From: Prosopocoilus inquinatus | Lineage: Eukaryota; Arthropoda; Insecta; Coleoptera; Lucanidae | Direction: 5' to 3' | DNA: 64,000 nt | Assembly: GCA_036172665.1 (NCBI GenBank) | Contig: CM069871.1 | Location: 59,890,713 to 59,954,712, forward strand | Shown: positions 1-10,900 of the stretch, piece by piece | Position numbering within the stretch: the stretch's first letter is position 1 | Layout of the letters: every line of letters starts with the position of its first letter | Notes under the pieces: model-generated | Database searches by the model: none | Told to the model about the DNA's origin: nothing | The model's input: only the letters and a program-made list of their open reading frames with translations | Made by a program: the position numbers and the translations under genes

Positions 1-185
1 AGAAAATGATTGATAAAATAATTTAATTAATTAATTTTAAAGAGGAAAAATTGGCATTTCTTCGCAATAAATATTCGAACCTTTACGCTTATGTTCCCTA
101 ACAAAAAGAAGAACCTGAATAAAACAATTTATGGTGCATTTAAACGTTGTTGTTAATCGAATTCTATTTTTTTTGTAATTTCCAG

Positions 186-1011
186 GAACAACATTGTTTA
201 ATAATTACACATATGATTCTGCCAAAACAGAAGGGCACTTCAGATTCCTGTTCAACGATGAACGAAGAGGAGATATTTGATTATCAGGACCAGCATAATT
301 TAATTACAATCGGATGGATTCATGTACGTGGGCGCAATTATTTTCATTGATTTAATTTAACATTTTTTTAATTTTTATTTTCAGACTCACCCTACTCAGA
401 CAGCCTTTCTGTCTAGCGTAGACTTACACACGCACTGCCCCTATCAACTGTTAATGCCGGAAGCAATTGCAGTCGTCTGTGCACCAAAATATAATGAGTA
501 TGTCTTCCAGCCCATTATATAAAATTTTTCTTTCACTCACTGTTTTTGATTACTCAGTTTAAAAATGATTTCTTTTTAAGACTAGTCCCCAAAAGTATCG
601 TAATCATGTGATACGACAGTTCTGTTGAGGTTTCATAAGTATTTGCTTGGTCAAATTTCATTTTAATTTTTTTAATAATTATAAAAAAAACAATTGTATG
701 CAACACGTGCTAAAAGACAAATTCCCCTTTTTGCACTGGTTTCTCAAACAACTTACATTGTACAAACATACACAATTTTTAGGACAGCTTTCTTCACACT
801 GACGCCAGATTATGGTTTAAATTTCATAGCTAATTGTCGACTGACGGGCTTTCATCCACATCCCACGGATCCACCTCTATTCATGGTATGTAACACATTA
901 ATCGCTTAAATTAAAAATTGTTCGAGCGTACAAATGATTTTTAACTTTTAGAATACCGAGCACGTTAAGGTGGATAACAGTTCACCGTTGGAAGTATTAG
1001 ATTTGCGCTAA
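186..1011 (+). CDS. STAMBP: AMSH/STAMBP-type JAMM deubiquitinase, C-terminal exons (5' part outside window)
   Basis: Four exons encode the C-terminal catalytic half of an AMSH-family zinc metalloprotease, which removes Lys63-linked ubiquitin at endosomes together with the ESCRT machinery. Exons are 186-323, 385-497, 783-885 and 952-1011, each bounded by AG and GT with matching phases. The joined product reads from [16 protein letters not shown] through [17 protein letters not shown] and [11 protein letters not shown] to LDLR-stop. The JAMM motif H-x-H-x7-S-x2-D is complete ([14 protein letters not shown]), and the intron at 324-384 falls between its two metal-binding residues. The AMSH-specific insertion with the later Cys/His zinc ligands (CR...GFHPH) is also present. 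The upstream catalytic Glu, MIT domain and start codon must lie left of base 1. The ending matches the known AMSH C terminus. Family assignment is firm; AMSH versus AMSH-LP is not resolved. Confidence 0.95.
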
Positions 1012-1043
1012 GCCTCTTACACTTGCATTATCGCCAGGGCATT

Positions 1044-1049
1044 AATAAA
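1044..1049 (+). terminator. Polyadenylation signal for the AMSH-like gene
   Basis: A canonical AATAAA begins 33 bases after the AMSH stop codon (1009-1011). It is the first such hexamer downstream, so a very short 3' UTR is likely. This is inferred from position only. Confidence 0.5.
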
Positions 1050-1785
1050 TTAGTCACAGTTTCTCTAGGAAGATCCTTAAAACTTACGAAGAAGACTTTG
1101 CAAAAATTATGTGATACCTTAAAGTATCTTCAGGCTTATTGCTTTACTCATATCTAATATTTATAATTGAAGTAAGAATAAGAAATTATAAACGCTAATT
1201 TTTATAAAGTTGTGTTTTCTAATGAAGTTTAATGCATTTATATTCTGTTTTATTCTACCTTCTGCTTAACCGTTGATTTAAAGGTGGGTACTCTGTATGT
1301 TTACACAAAAAAATACTCTGGTGGTAAAAAATATTTAATTTTTTTTATTTGTCTAACTGCGATTTCGTTTGCCATTGAACTTTGGCAATCTGTGATTCTA
1401 GTGCGGATAGTTCAAATAAATGCAAATGTAAGTAAGTATACAGGTTGGTGGAATTTCAAGTGAAAATGATTATAAGAAACCAATGGCTAGACTAGGGACG
1501 ATCGAAAACGCTTCGGAAACGTTCTCGACAAACTATAATTCGGTGCCCCTTTTTGTTTAATTGGAAACACTTATTGTTTGTTTCTATTTTAATAGTTATT
1601 GTTTTTAAGAATTTATTTTTGTAATTTTTTGTTTTAATCAAAGTTTTGAAATTCTACTTTGTGTTTAATTTTTTAGAAATACATATAAACCGATCTTGGA
1701 TAGATCGATCACTTATTGGTCGATTGTTACTCAAATCAATATTTGGCACACAAGATCTAAATCGGTTCTAAGATTGATGCTTTTG

Positions 1786-2110
1786 AAAAAAAAATCGGCA
1801 TCCTTGCCGACGACTGCATGCTACAGGCACGCCACAAATTAATAAAGCCTTACCCATAAATAAGAAAGGAACGGTTTGGACGAATCGAAACCAACGTGAC
1901 ATCAGCAAAAGCCAACCGCACATAACATTGCTACCTATCTGGTGAATAGACAGAAGCTTAGCACTACGCGGTGCCGCCGGCAGCTGTAATGGGACGACTC
2001 GGGATTCCAATCAAACCAACGCGAAAAATTAAACTAAGGGCGCCACTCAATTTTTTTTAGGGAACGCCGGAAAATTAAGAAAACGCTGTTACGTCCAAGT
2101 TCTGCAAGGC
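1786..2110 (+). repeat. Dispersed repeat, first copy (also at 6306-6490)
   Basis: The segment TTGCTACCTATCTGGTG onwards (from 1929) through the 'GGCGCCACTCAATTTT' stretch to 'ACGTCCAAGTT' (about 2100) reappears, diverged, at 6306-6490. The upstream part (1803-1915, 'cacgccacaaattaataaagcc ... gacatcagc') belongs to family X, whose better copies lie at 61.7-63.0 kb. No coding content is recognised. Confidence 0.55.
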
Positions 2111-2795
2111 TTTATTTAACCAGTAAACAATTTCACAAAGAATAAAACACGAGCATAAAAATGAAATTCACACAACAAATAAATTTCGCAAAGGTAAAGA
2201 AACCAAGGAGGGGGCGCCGAAACAAACCTTAATAAAACCAAGCTGAAGGCCAGGAATAAGGTGGGTTACCTACCTAATTTAAGTCCACTCCTCCTGGTAA
2301 ATAAATATTCTAACTCATTTCCAAACTTAATTAATCTTAACATTAACAAAACGCTAAGGCACGGGGTATCAAAGCCCAGAAAGGGTGGAACAGCAGTTAC
2401 AAAATTCAATCCCCTGGAGAATCGTGCCAAACATTAATTAACTCTCAAAAGAAATCCCAACCGGGTTGTCCGTGGGAAAAAAGGTACGCCGTCCGTATCA
2501 AAAAAATGATAAAAATCCGACTTGTACAACTGACGAGTCTTGAAGCTGATTTCCTGTGTTTCTAACAGGAGAATCCTATGTTAAAAAATGAAATGGGAAT
2601 TTTATAAGATAAACTCCGGGGTAACTGGGGTCGTAAAATGTTTACTGCTTTAGCTCGCAACAAATATAAAAAGCGTTCTCGTACGGCGTGCAAACGAGGC
2701 TTGGACGAAATTCCTTATCGGCCGATCAAAAAAAGAATACTCAACAGTACGGGAAAATAATCGGTAACAACATGGCGTGAGTAACAACCAACGGC

Positions 2796-3269
2796 AGCAA
2801 ATGTCAAATGTGAAAACAGTACCTATGCGAATTGCACCACAAAATTAGATCGTGTCATAAAAATACAACTACTCTTCGACGAAGATGTAAATAAAAACTC
2901 GTGTAGTAAGTCGCTCGCTTGTTTCGCTATGTGTTTGACAGCTTCTTAAACACACAGCGAAACGTCGACTTACTACTCAATTTTTCCAAGAGTGCGTTGT
3001 TACGGTTTGAAAATCCGTTTTTCAAAAGTCACCTGTATACGCCAAGTTTTAAATAAAATCGCATTTATTTCCGCCGTCGCAATAATTGACCGGAGACATG
3101 GGTATGGTGTGTGGACGTCTTAACGTTGTATTTTCTCGTCCACTCTTATTCCGTTGAGATAAGTTTTTGTTTACATCTTCGTTCGCAGAATAATTGTATT
3201 TTTATAACACGATCTAATTTTGTGGTGCAATTCGCATAGGAACTGTTTTCACGTTTGACATTTAGCAAC
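2796..3269. mobile_element. MITE-like element with ~105-bp inverted arms
   Basis: The left arm (about 2796-2901) is the diverged reverse complement of the right arm (about 3166-3269). Both carry the block 'GCGAATTGCACCACAAAATT'. A second, inner hairpin lies at about 2902-2972, with arms 'gtttcgctatgtgttt' and 'aaacacacagcgaaac'. There is no coding capacity. The structure fits a non-autonomous DNA element; the superfamily is not resolved. Confidence 0.6.
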
Positions 3270-3306
3270 CCTATGCAGGCTGTATCGTATTAAAGTGGCC
3301 ATAGTT
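3191..3306 (+). repeat. 116-bp repeat, duplicated at 11365-11480
   Basis: The block from 'attgtatttttataacacg' to 'ttaaagtggccatagtt' occurs almost unchanged at 11365-11480 in the same orientation, about 8.2 kb away. Its inner part is shared with family X ('ctaattttgtggtgcaa'). Confidence 0.75.
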
Positions 3307-4739
3307 GTAGGCGCAACTGAAGGTTACATAGACAGTCCGAAAAGGTGTTGCAAAATGGTTTCTGCTGATATAATTTTTGGTGAAAATTTTATAAAAATTT
3401 CTGCAGTGTTTCTGAGTATGAACCTGTGCGTCTGCAAATGTAGCGATATTTCGGTGAAGGTCATCTCTACAACTGGGGTGTCATAAATAAAAGCGAACCA
3501 ATTGTGTAAACAAGGCTGTTACACCATCTCAAACACATTTTAATACTTAAGCGGCCCACTGGAACGGTAAAAGTTGCCAGAAAAGCATTAACGATATGTA
3601 CCATAAACGATGCCGTATTTGTGCAAACTAATTTGCCTTTATTGATGAATAAAGGAATAAAGCAACCTTTATGAGCGCTTCCTCATCGAGGCATTTATTT
3701 ATAATTTAAGCACTAAGACTAGTTCCGTATGAGCGAAAGCGAGCCAGGACCGTACTCACTACTTCATAATTCGATATCTCGAAAACTATGGCGATTTTAT
3801 TTTATCAGAGGCACAGTACTGTTTGTAGAGCATCACCGACCCAGTGGCGCCTTATGGCCCCTTATACCTGATACACACTGTATAGTAGTTCCGCCGACTC
3901 GAGTCTTTTTTATAGGTTTTTTTTGTGGTGTAATTCGCACTCTTATTTTCCTGCGGACGTATATTGGATTCGTACAAAATTCTAATTATCTCCGAGATGG
4001 CATTTCAGATAACTTTTTTTGACAAGTTGTAAATTCAGTTTCGACTGCCGGAAATAATTTAATTACCGAAGATGGTTTGTCCCCAATTTAATTACATATT
4101 TAGTTAACTGTTCCAGGTCGAGCAAGAAGTAACTTTATCCCCGCATAGACGAGCTCTCTTTTACGCTTATTCGGATTAGGTACTTACTGTCTTCCACAGG
4201 TCAATACCTCGGCTATAAACAGATACTTTAGTTTCCTTTGCGTCGTTTTTTCCATGTGCAGAGAGAAATCTAACTCCTGCCCACTCAATTTCTTCGTCCG
4301 AAACATGGATTTCGATCTTCACTTCTTACATTTACACAAATGAACGAAGGTCAGTGTGCCATTTTTTCTTTTGCTGCGACATGCCCACTTTTCTAACTTA
4401 AATTTTTACTTCATCCTAACTTATTCAATAGGATTTTTTTAAATAGCTTTCACAGTATACGAGGTTTAATTTATTTTCCTTGTCTGGAGAAATTAAGAAT
4501 CGCTCTTAGTTAAGACAATTTTTGACTTGAAAATTTCTCCTCTCAAATAAAAGTAATTAAATCCAACCTTCGGATTGTATTTTATGGATGACGTGTGGTG
4601 AGGTAAAGCAATAGTCATACTAATTTCATAACGTAATCTGAAAATTCTTGACGTCGCGCGCGGTAAAGAAAGTTCACGCTCGATTAGTCAGCCTACAGGA
4701 GATTTAGCGTTGCTTATAAAATGAAACCGCGTCGCGTGA

Positions 4740-4884
4740 CAATTAAAAAAAAATAATTATAACAGTTTTATCACATCAGTCGCTCTTATCTATGAAATAT
4801 CAGATTAGTCGTTGCGTATCTATCTGTATGCTGTAGTTGAATGGTGCGCGTCTCAGTTCTTTTTTTTAACAAAAGTACCTAATA
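4740..4884 (+). promoter_or_regulatory. Probable 5' UTR and core promoter of the membrane-protein gene
   Basis: This is the sequence directly upstream of the ATG at 4885. It holds two initiator-like TCAGT motifs (about 4776 and 4854) and no clear TATA box. The assignment rests on position only. Confidence 0.3.
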
Positions 4885-4945
4885 ATGGAATTTCTAAAAA
4901 AAATATTCCTACATTTGAGTGCGGTATTGTTACTAATTGCATTCT
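4885..4945 (+). CDS. Membrane-protein gene, exon 1 (signal peptide)
   Basis: The ATG at 4885 opens 20 codons of hydrophobic signal sequence. The donor is T|GTAAGT at 4946 (phase 1). Joining to 15011 gives the codon TGT (Cys), followed by L-A-Q-T-E. Confidence 0.85.
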
Positions 4946-7900
4946 GTAAGTATTCGCTTTAGTTTAACTTAACTGTGATTGATTTTTTTTTTAATTTGAT
5001 TGTATTACTATTGCGAAATTTTGATGATAAATCAATCAACAATTTTCGCTTGAGCTATCTTTCGATGTAGTAGGATCTTTTCTTTTTGTTTAATAAAAAA
5101 AAAAGAAAAGAATAGTGGAACACTACATTGTTGAATAGATTAGACATAATTTTCGAAATTATTTGGTTAGATAAGGCAAGATAAATTTAATGTACAGTAA
5201 TTTAATAAATGCCTTAATAACCAACCATTGTTTTTAAAATTGTTACTAAGGCGTTAAACTGAGCAGTAAATTTACCTTGTTTTTATTAGACTCGAGGAAC
5301 AATTTCAGCGTATCTGCAGGTTAATAATTAAGATTCTGTCACGTGCCTTACAAAATTAAAAATAAACTGTAATCTTGCGAGGCAGTCAATATTTAAGAAG
5401 AGATAAGCGTAAGATTGAAGTTTTATAATATTAATAATTGAAGTTTGTTCTTGTCCGATGAAAATAGTAAGTACAAAGTTTTTTTAATCTCAAACCGGAC
5501 AGAAAAATGAAGGTAACACACTCACCGTTTCGCTATAGATTTATAGCGAAACGTTGAGTGTGTTCCCTTCATTTTTCTGTCCGGTTTGAGATTAAAAAAA
5601 CTTTGTACTTTTATAATATTGTTAGGAATTTGTGGTTCGGCCTGGTTTTAAATTTAATGAAGAACAACAGTCGTAGAATGTTGTAACACTTAAAACTTCA
5701 TTAATTTACAAAATTACGATTAAAGCCCGAGCGTTGCTAATTCACGAAGTTGCGTCAAGTGTCGCCCCTTCCCCGGCAGGTCACTTATATATCCTGATAG
5801 TCCTCCGGATGATGGTAAAAATGCTCTCTTCTGGTAAAATCTGTGTAAAATTTTGAAGCTCGCTACCAATAACGCTGATTGGGAATTAGAAGAAACCTCT
5901 GAGCAAAGAAGCAGAGTTAAATTACATGAGGGTTTTTTTCTTTGAAATTCAGGAAATCGAGGGAAACCTCAATTGATTACGCAATCTAATTCCCTACCAC
6001 CGCCGATGCATTAATTTAATGATAAAAGGAGCATTGGGAGCAATTAAGAACGACAGAAAGATTGAATTAAAAATTCTATTCTCATGTAATTACTCAGATT
6101 CTTTACCTCGGCTTATTTTCCCGAAGGCGCGTGATCTTAAACTCAGAACTGTGCAAGTAGTAAACCAAATATTTAATTAATCAACAAAAAATAAAAATCT
6201 CAGTATGCTTAAAAAATGAGTGTATTGAACACTTAAAAGTCTATTAAAAATATAACAAGAAGAAAAAATGAAATCTAATCGCTTATCCTCATCTAACTAA
6301 CCAGTTGCTACTTATCTGGTGGATAGTAGAAGATTAACACCGATTGCGATTGACTTCGGTGCCGCCGGAAGCTACAGTGGGACGGGTCGGGATTTAATCA
6401 AACCAATCGCGGAATTATCAAAAGGACGCCACTCAATTTTATTTGCCAAAAAATTTAGAAAAGCGCGCATACGTCCAAGTTACACCAAATTTATTTATTA
6501 AATAAAAAAGCCAAGAAAACAAATTGTACAGTAGTTATTTACGCACCGAGTGCGCGAACAAATTTTTCCCGCGTGAGTGCAGTTTTGAAGCGCGACCGAC
6601 GAAGGAGGAAGCGCTTCATATGCGCGAACGCGGGATAATGATTCCGCAAGAGTTTCGTTATATTTTTTGAAACGAATGTAGAAATTTATTTGCACATACA
6701 TTCATATAATAATTTCAAGTCATGGCAAACCAAAAATGAAAAATTAAGCAATCCATGCTTAGTGTCGACGTTGCGTCAAATGACAAAAGCATAACTGAGC
6801 ATAACTTACAAATTTTGATACGTTTTGCTCCTCGTTTTTTATGTGAACGTGTTAATTTTGTGCAATATGTCTGATCTTGATATGCTTGCACTCCCCCCGA
6901 TGTTCGGGAAGTTGCAAATGTGGCGATTCATAATTTGCTACCCAAAAAATCAAAAGACCGATATGAAATTGTGTATTCTAAATTTGTGGAATGGTGTAAA
7001 GCCAGAAAAATTAAGAAGTACAGTACAACCCCGATTATCCGTGTGCGGATCGTCCGTGCTGCGGATTAACCGTGCTTTCTGACTCTTTCGATTTTCCGGG
7101 TTTCGATTATCCGTGTGAATACCGGAAACCTCCGAATAGTAATCGAATACCTACGATTCGGTGAAATTTGTGCATTGCTTTATGTTTTCAAATTTTAACG
7201 TTTGGGTAAAGTGCTGTCGTTAGTAACTAAGTGAAATTATTAGACAGCACAAGTGTTTAGCTGTAATCATGAATTCTAAACGTAAACGAAATGTTTTGAC
7301 CATATTACAAAAGTTGGAAATAATACAGAAACGTCAACAAGGTGACAGTATAGGAAATTTAGGGAGGTTCTGTAATGTAGGCGTACAAACTGTTCGTGAT
7401 ATTATTAAAAATAAAATGAAATTAGAAAGCTTTGTTTCAAAATCAGATATTTTTACCAGTACAAGTACAACCCGCAGAACGCTAAAAGAATCGACATAAA
7501 AAGAATTGGATAATGCAATGGTAAAATGGTTTCTTCAAAAAAGAGCGGAAGGAGTGCCAGTGTCAGGTTCGATGTGCTCACAACAAGCTCACATTTTTCA
7601 TGAAAAACTGCAAATCCAAGGCAGGTTTAACGCTTCCTCAGGTTGGCTGCATCGTTTTAAAAAGCGTCACGGAATAAGAGAATTGTCTATACAGGGTGAG
7701 AAATTAAGTGCTGATGAGGTAGCAATAGTAGAGTTTTGTAGTGATCTGAAAGATCTTATTAAAAAAAAAACGTTCTAACGCTGGATCAAATATACAACGC
7801 GGATGAAACAGGACTATATTGGCGAGCCATGCCCAGAAGAACTTTTGCAGCATCAAATGAGACGAGTGCTCCGGGATATAAGGCCAGTAAGGACAGAATA

Positions 7901-10900
7901 ACAGTTTTATGCTGTGCAAATGCTTCTGGGAAGCATAAGCTAAAACTAACAGTAGTGGGAAAATCAAAAAATCCGCGAGTTTTCAAAAATTTAAATAAGC
8001 AGTTGTTACCGGTTAGCTATTACAATCAAAGTGCGGGTTGGATGAATCGAGACATTTTTAAAAACTGGTTCTTTAAAGAATTTGTTCCTGAAGTTCGCTC
8101 GTTCCTTGCTGAAAATAATTTACCCCAAAAGGCAGTGCTTTTACTTGATAACGCGCCTGCACATCCAAATGGCGCAATTTTGAAGTCAAATGACGGTAAT
8201 ATTTTTGTCTCATTTTTACCCCCAAATGTTACGTCTATTGCTCAACCGATGGATCAGGGTGTAATAGAAGCAATGAAACGCCTTTACAGAAAGGATTTAA
8301 TGTTGAATTTGTTAGGTGATGTGGATATCAAAAGTTTTTGGAAAAAATTAACTATTAAAGATGCTATATATGCCATTGCTCGAGCATGGAATGATGTAAA
8401 AGGAACTTACATAGCCCGCGCTTTTTCAAAAATAATGACTCTTGAAGAAGCCGAAGCTGAAGAGTTAGAAACTCCTTCAGAAGTATCCTGCAACGCTATA
8501 TGCACAATAGCGCAAGAAGTAGAAGAGTTAAAAGGAATAGAAGAATCGGACGTTGCAGAATGGCTACGTTGTGATGAGAACGACTTAGGTTATGAGAAAA
8601 TGTCTGAAGAAGAAATGATTGGGAAAAATTTGCCGGGAACATTGTCTCCAGCTAACGTAGAGATGGAAGACAGTGCTGAAGAGGAACGAATCGAAAATAT
8701 CCGAATAAACCATAATGAAGCAATGGGTGCCATAGATATTTTGTTGGATTATTTTGAGCAACAACCAGAAACTGATATCAGTATTGTTTTAAATTTAAGA
8801 AAAATGAAGGAATCTATAAAATCTAATTTGTTTGCGAGTAAAGTACAGAAACATATTACTGATTTTTTTAATAAAAACTGAAGAAAATATATACATAGTA
8901 TTAAAACCTGTAATCTACTTGTGCTATATTCCTTAATAAATAAGGTAATAAGTATTAAAAAACTGTCAATTTGTTCTAATTTTGGAAAGACGTTACATAT
9001 ATGCGGATTATCCGTGTTTTCCGATTTACCGTGCCGAGTCCGGTCCCGACGAGCACGGATAATCGAGGTTATACTGTATACAGAAAATTGTTTATTAGCA
9101 TATTTTCAAGGCTTTGACAGCAATAAGTCTTTATGGTCAACATACTCAATGTTAAAATCATGTTTAAATATTCATGATAATATTGATATTTCGAAATTTA
9201 ATAAACTTATCGCTTTCCTAAAAAGAGAGACAGAACATGTAGTGCGAAAAAAGTCAAAAATGCTTGAATCAGAGCAGATACATAAATTTATTGAGGAAGC
9301 ATCAGATTTCATTCCTATTAATAAAGGTATGCTTCAAATTCATTTATTTATTAAAATAAATACTACTTTCAATTTAGGTAGTATTAATAATGGGTATTGC
9401 TGGAGCATTACGTCGGGAGGAAGGAACTGTGTAAAATGTCTATAGATGACATTGAATTTAAAACAGACGTTGTATTTATTACTGTGCAGGAAACAAAGAA
9501 TAATATTTGTCGTCGTTTTGCTGTAACTGAGGTTGCCTGGATTAAACTGCTCCTGAAATATAAAGAAATAAGAACTGGAAGTAAACGTTTCTTTCTGACT
9601 TACCGTAATGGTAAATGTGTCAATTCGCCAGTGGGGTTAAACACATTTGGAAAAATTCCCTCCAAAATAGCAGAATACCTGAAATTGGCAAATCCTTCAG
9701 AATACACAGGACACTGTTTCCGCAGAAGCTCTGCTACGCTTCTTGCAAATCATGGGGGAGATTTATTGTCTCTTAAAAGACATGGGGGCTGGAAATCGTC
9801 AGTTGTAGCTGAAAGTTATGTAGAAAACTCCCTACACAGCAAAAGAATGATTGCTGAGAAAATAATGCAACCGACATCAGCATCGGTAAGAGCAAATGAT
9901 ACATTAATAATGCAACCAGGACCATCATCATCATCTGTGGATGTTGATAGAATTGTATCCATTGAAAATCAAGCTGCTGCAGGGATTTCAATTTCTAATT
10001 GCCAAAATTGTAGCATCAATATTTACAATTTACTGCAATGTCAGGTCAAAAAGCGATCATAAGATGTCGCTATTTTATCTGTTCATCAATATTTACAATA
10101 AATAGTTCTTGAATATAACCATAATCTAAAATAAATATTAATTTTAAGCGTCTTTCATGTTATGTAGGTATAGGCATATGCATCTTTTCGTTATAAAATA
10201 ACGTTAGATACTTACATTTAATATAATTTAGGGTGGATTAATTTATTATTATCAACACAGATTTATTTAACGGACGCTCCAAAAGGCTACAATTTTTGAC
10301 GTTACATTAACGTTGTTCCTGATCGACTCGACCGGGAAACAGTGTTTCCCGGTCGACTATTTCGTGTGTAAAACGTTAACTAGAGGGCGATGAGTTCAAA
10401 AAGTATTAAAATTAAACCAAAATGTGAAGCCAATCAAGTAGTGACAACTGGTTATGTAATAAAGCTATGGCGAAGCAGGGTGGGCATTTACACGCGGCTG
10501 AAGGTCAGAAGAAACTCAAAACAGACAAATTTAATCGCCCACAACTCCGCTACGTTAAGAAGCGGATCAAAATCAAAAACAACAATCCCGTAACTACCAG
10601 AGAAAAGAATTCAGGTCACTCAGTGTTGGATGCTTTTTACGCCGATTGTACTATTTACCTTTCACCATTCCGCGGTATCGATGCAGCGAATTATTATTGA
10701 GTGGGAGGGGTAAGAGTGCAATGCGAGCATCCTTATTTCGCAGATATTATTCTGGGCGGGGCTAACTAATACAATCCGAGTACTAAATTTTCGTAATGAG
10801 CTCGGAACAGCGGGAACTATTCGTTGCAGTCAACAAAACATTCACGGGCCCGGACAGAACCAGCGAAGATAGAGTGGGACAAAAGCGTGACAATCAGCCC

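Larger units (their letters stand above)
1050..4780. other. Intergenic region of diverged repeats
   Basis: The stretch between the AMSH-like gene and the membrane-protein gene holds no convincing exon. It contains a repeat copy at 1786-2110, an inverted-repeat element at 2796-3269, and A+T-rich sequence without clear structure at 3310-4780. An open frame at 3729-4022 has no recognisable motif and lies in repeat-like sequence. Confidence 0.5.
6867..10062 (+). pseudogene. Crypton-type tyrosine recombinase, frameshifted and interrupted by a Tigger element
   Basis: The reading frame starts at ATG 6867 (MSDLDMLALPP), shifts frame, and continues as VREVANVAIHNLLPKKSKDR up to base 7020. A 2-kb Tigger element then intervenes, and the frame resumes at 9079. 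The C-terminal part (about 9383-10062) has the tyrosine-recombinase tetrad: Arg in GALRREE, HxxR in TGHCFRRSSATLL, a histidine in LKRHGGW, and the nucleophile Tyr in AESYVENS. These enzymes cut and rejoin circular or linear DNA; in animals the Crypton transposons carry them. Further frame breaks occur near 9329-9380 and near 9420, so the gene is dead. The tail (ISNCQNCSINIYN) is of a type I associate with insect Crypton-like genes from memory. A domesticated recombinase relic is possible. Confidence 0.75.

Noticed and set aside
3729..4022. 97-residue open frame in the intergenic region
   Set aside because: No motif, surrounded by repeats, and 'ttcgatatctcgaaaactatggcg' looks like common insect repeat sequence.
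5471..5608. microRNA precursor
   Set aside because: The stem is too long and uniform; a foldback MITE fits better.
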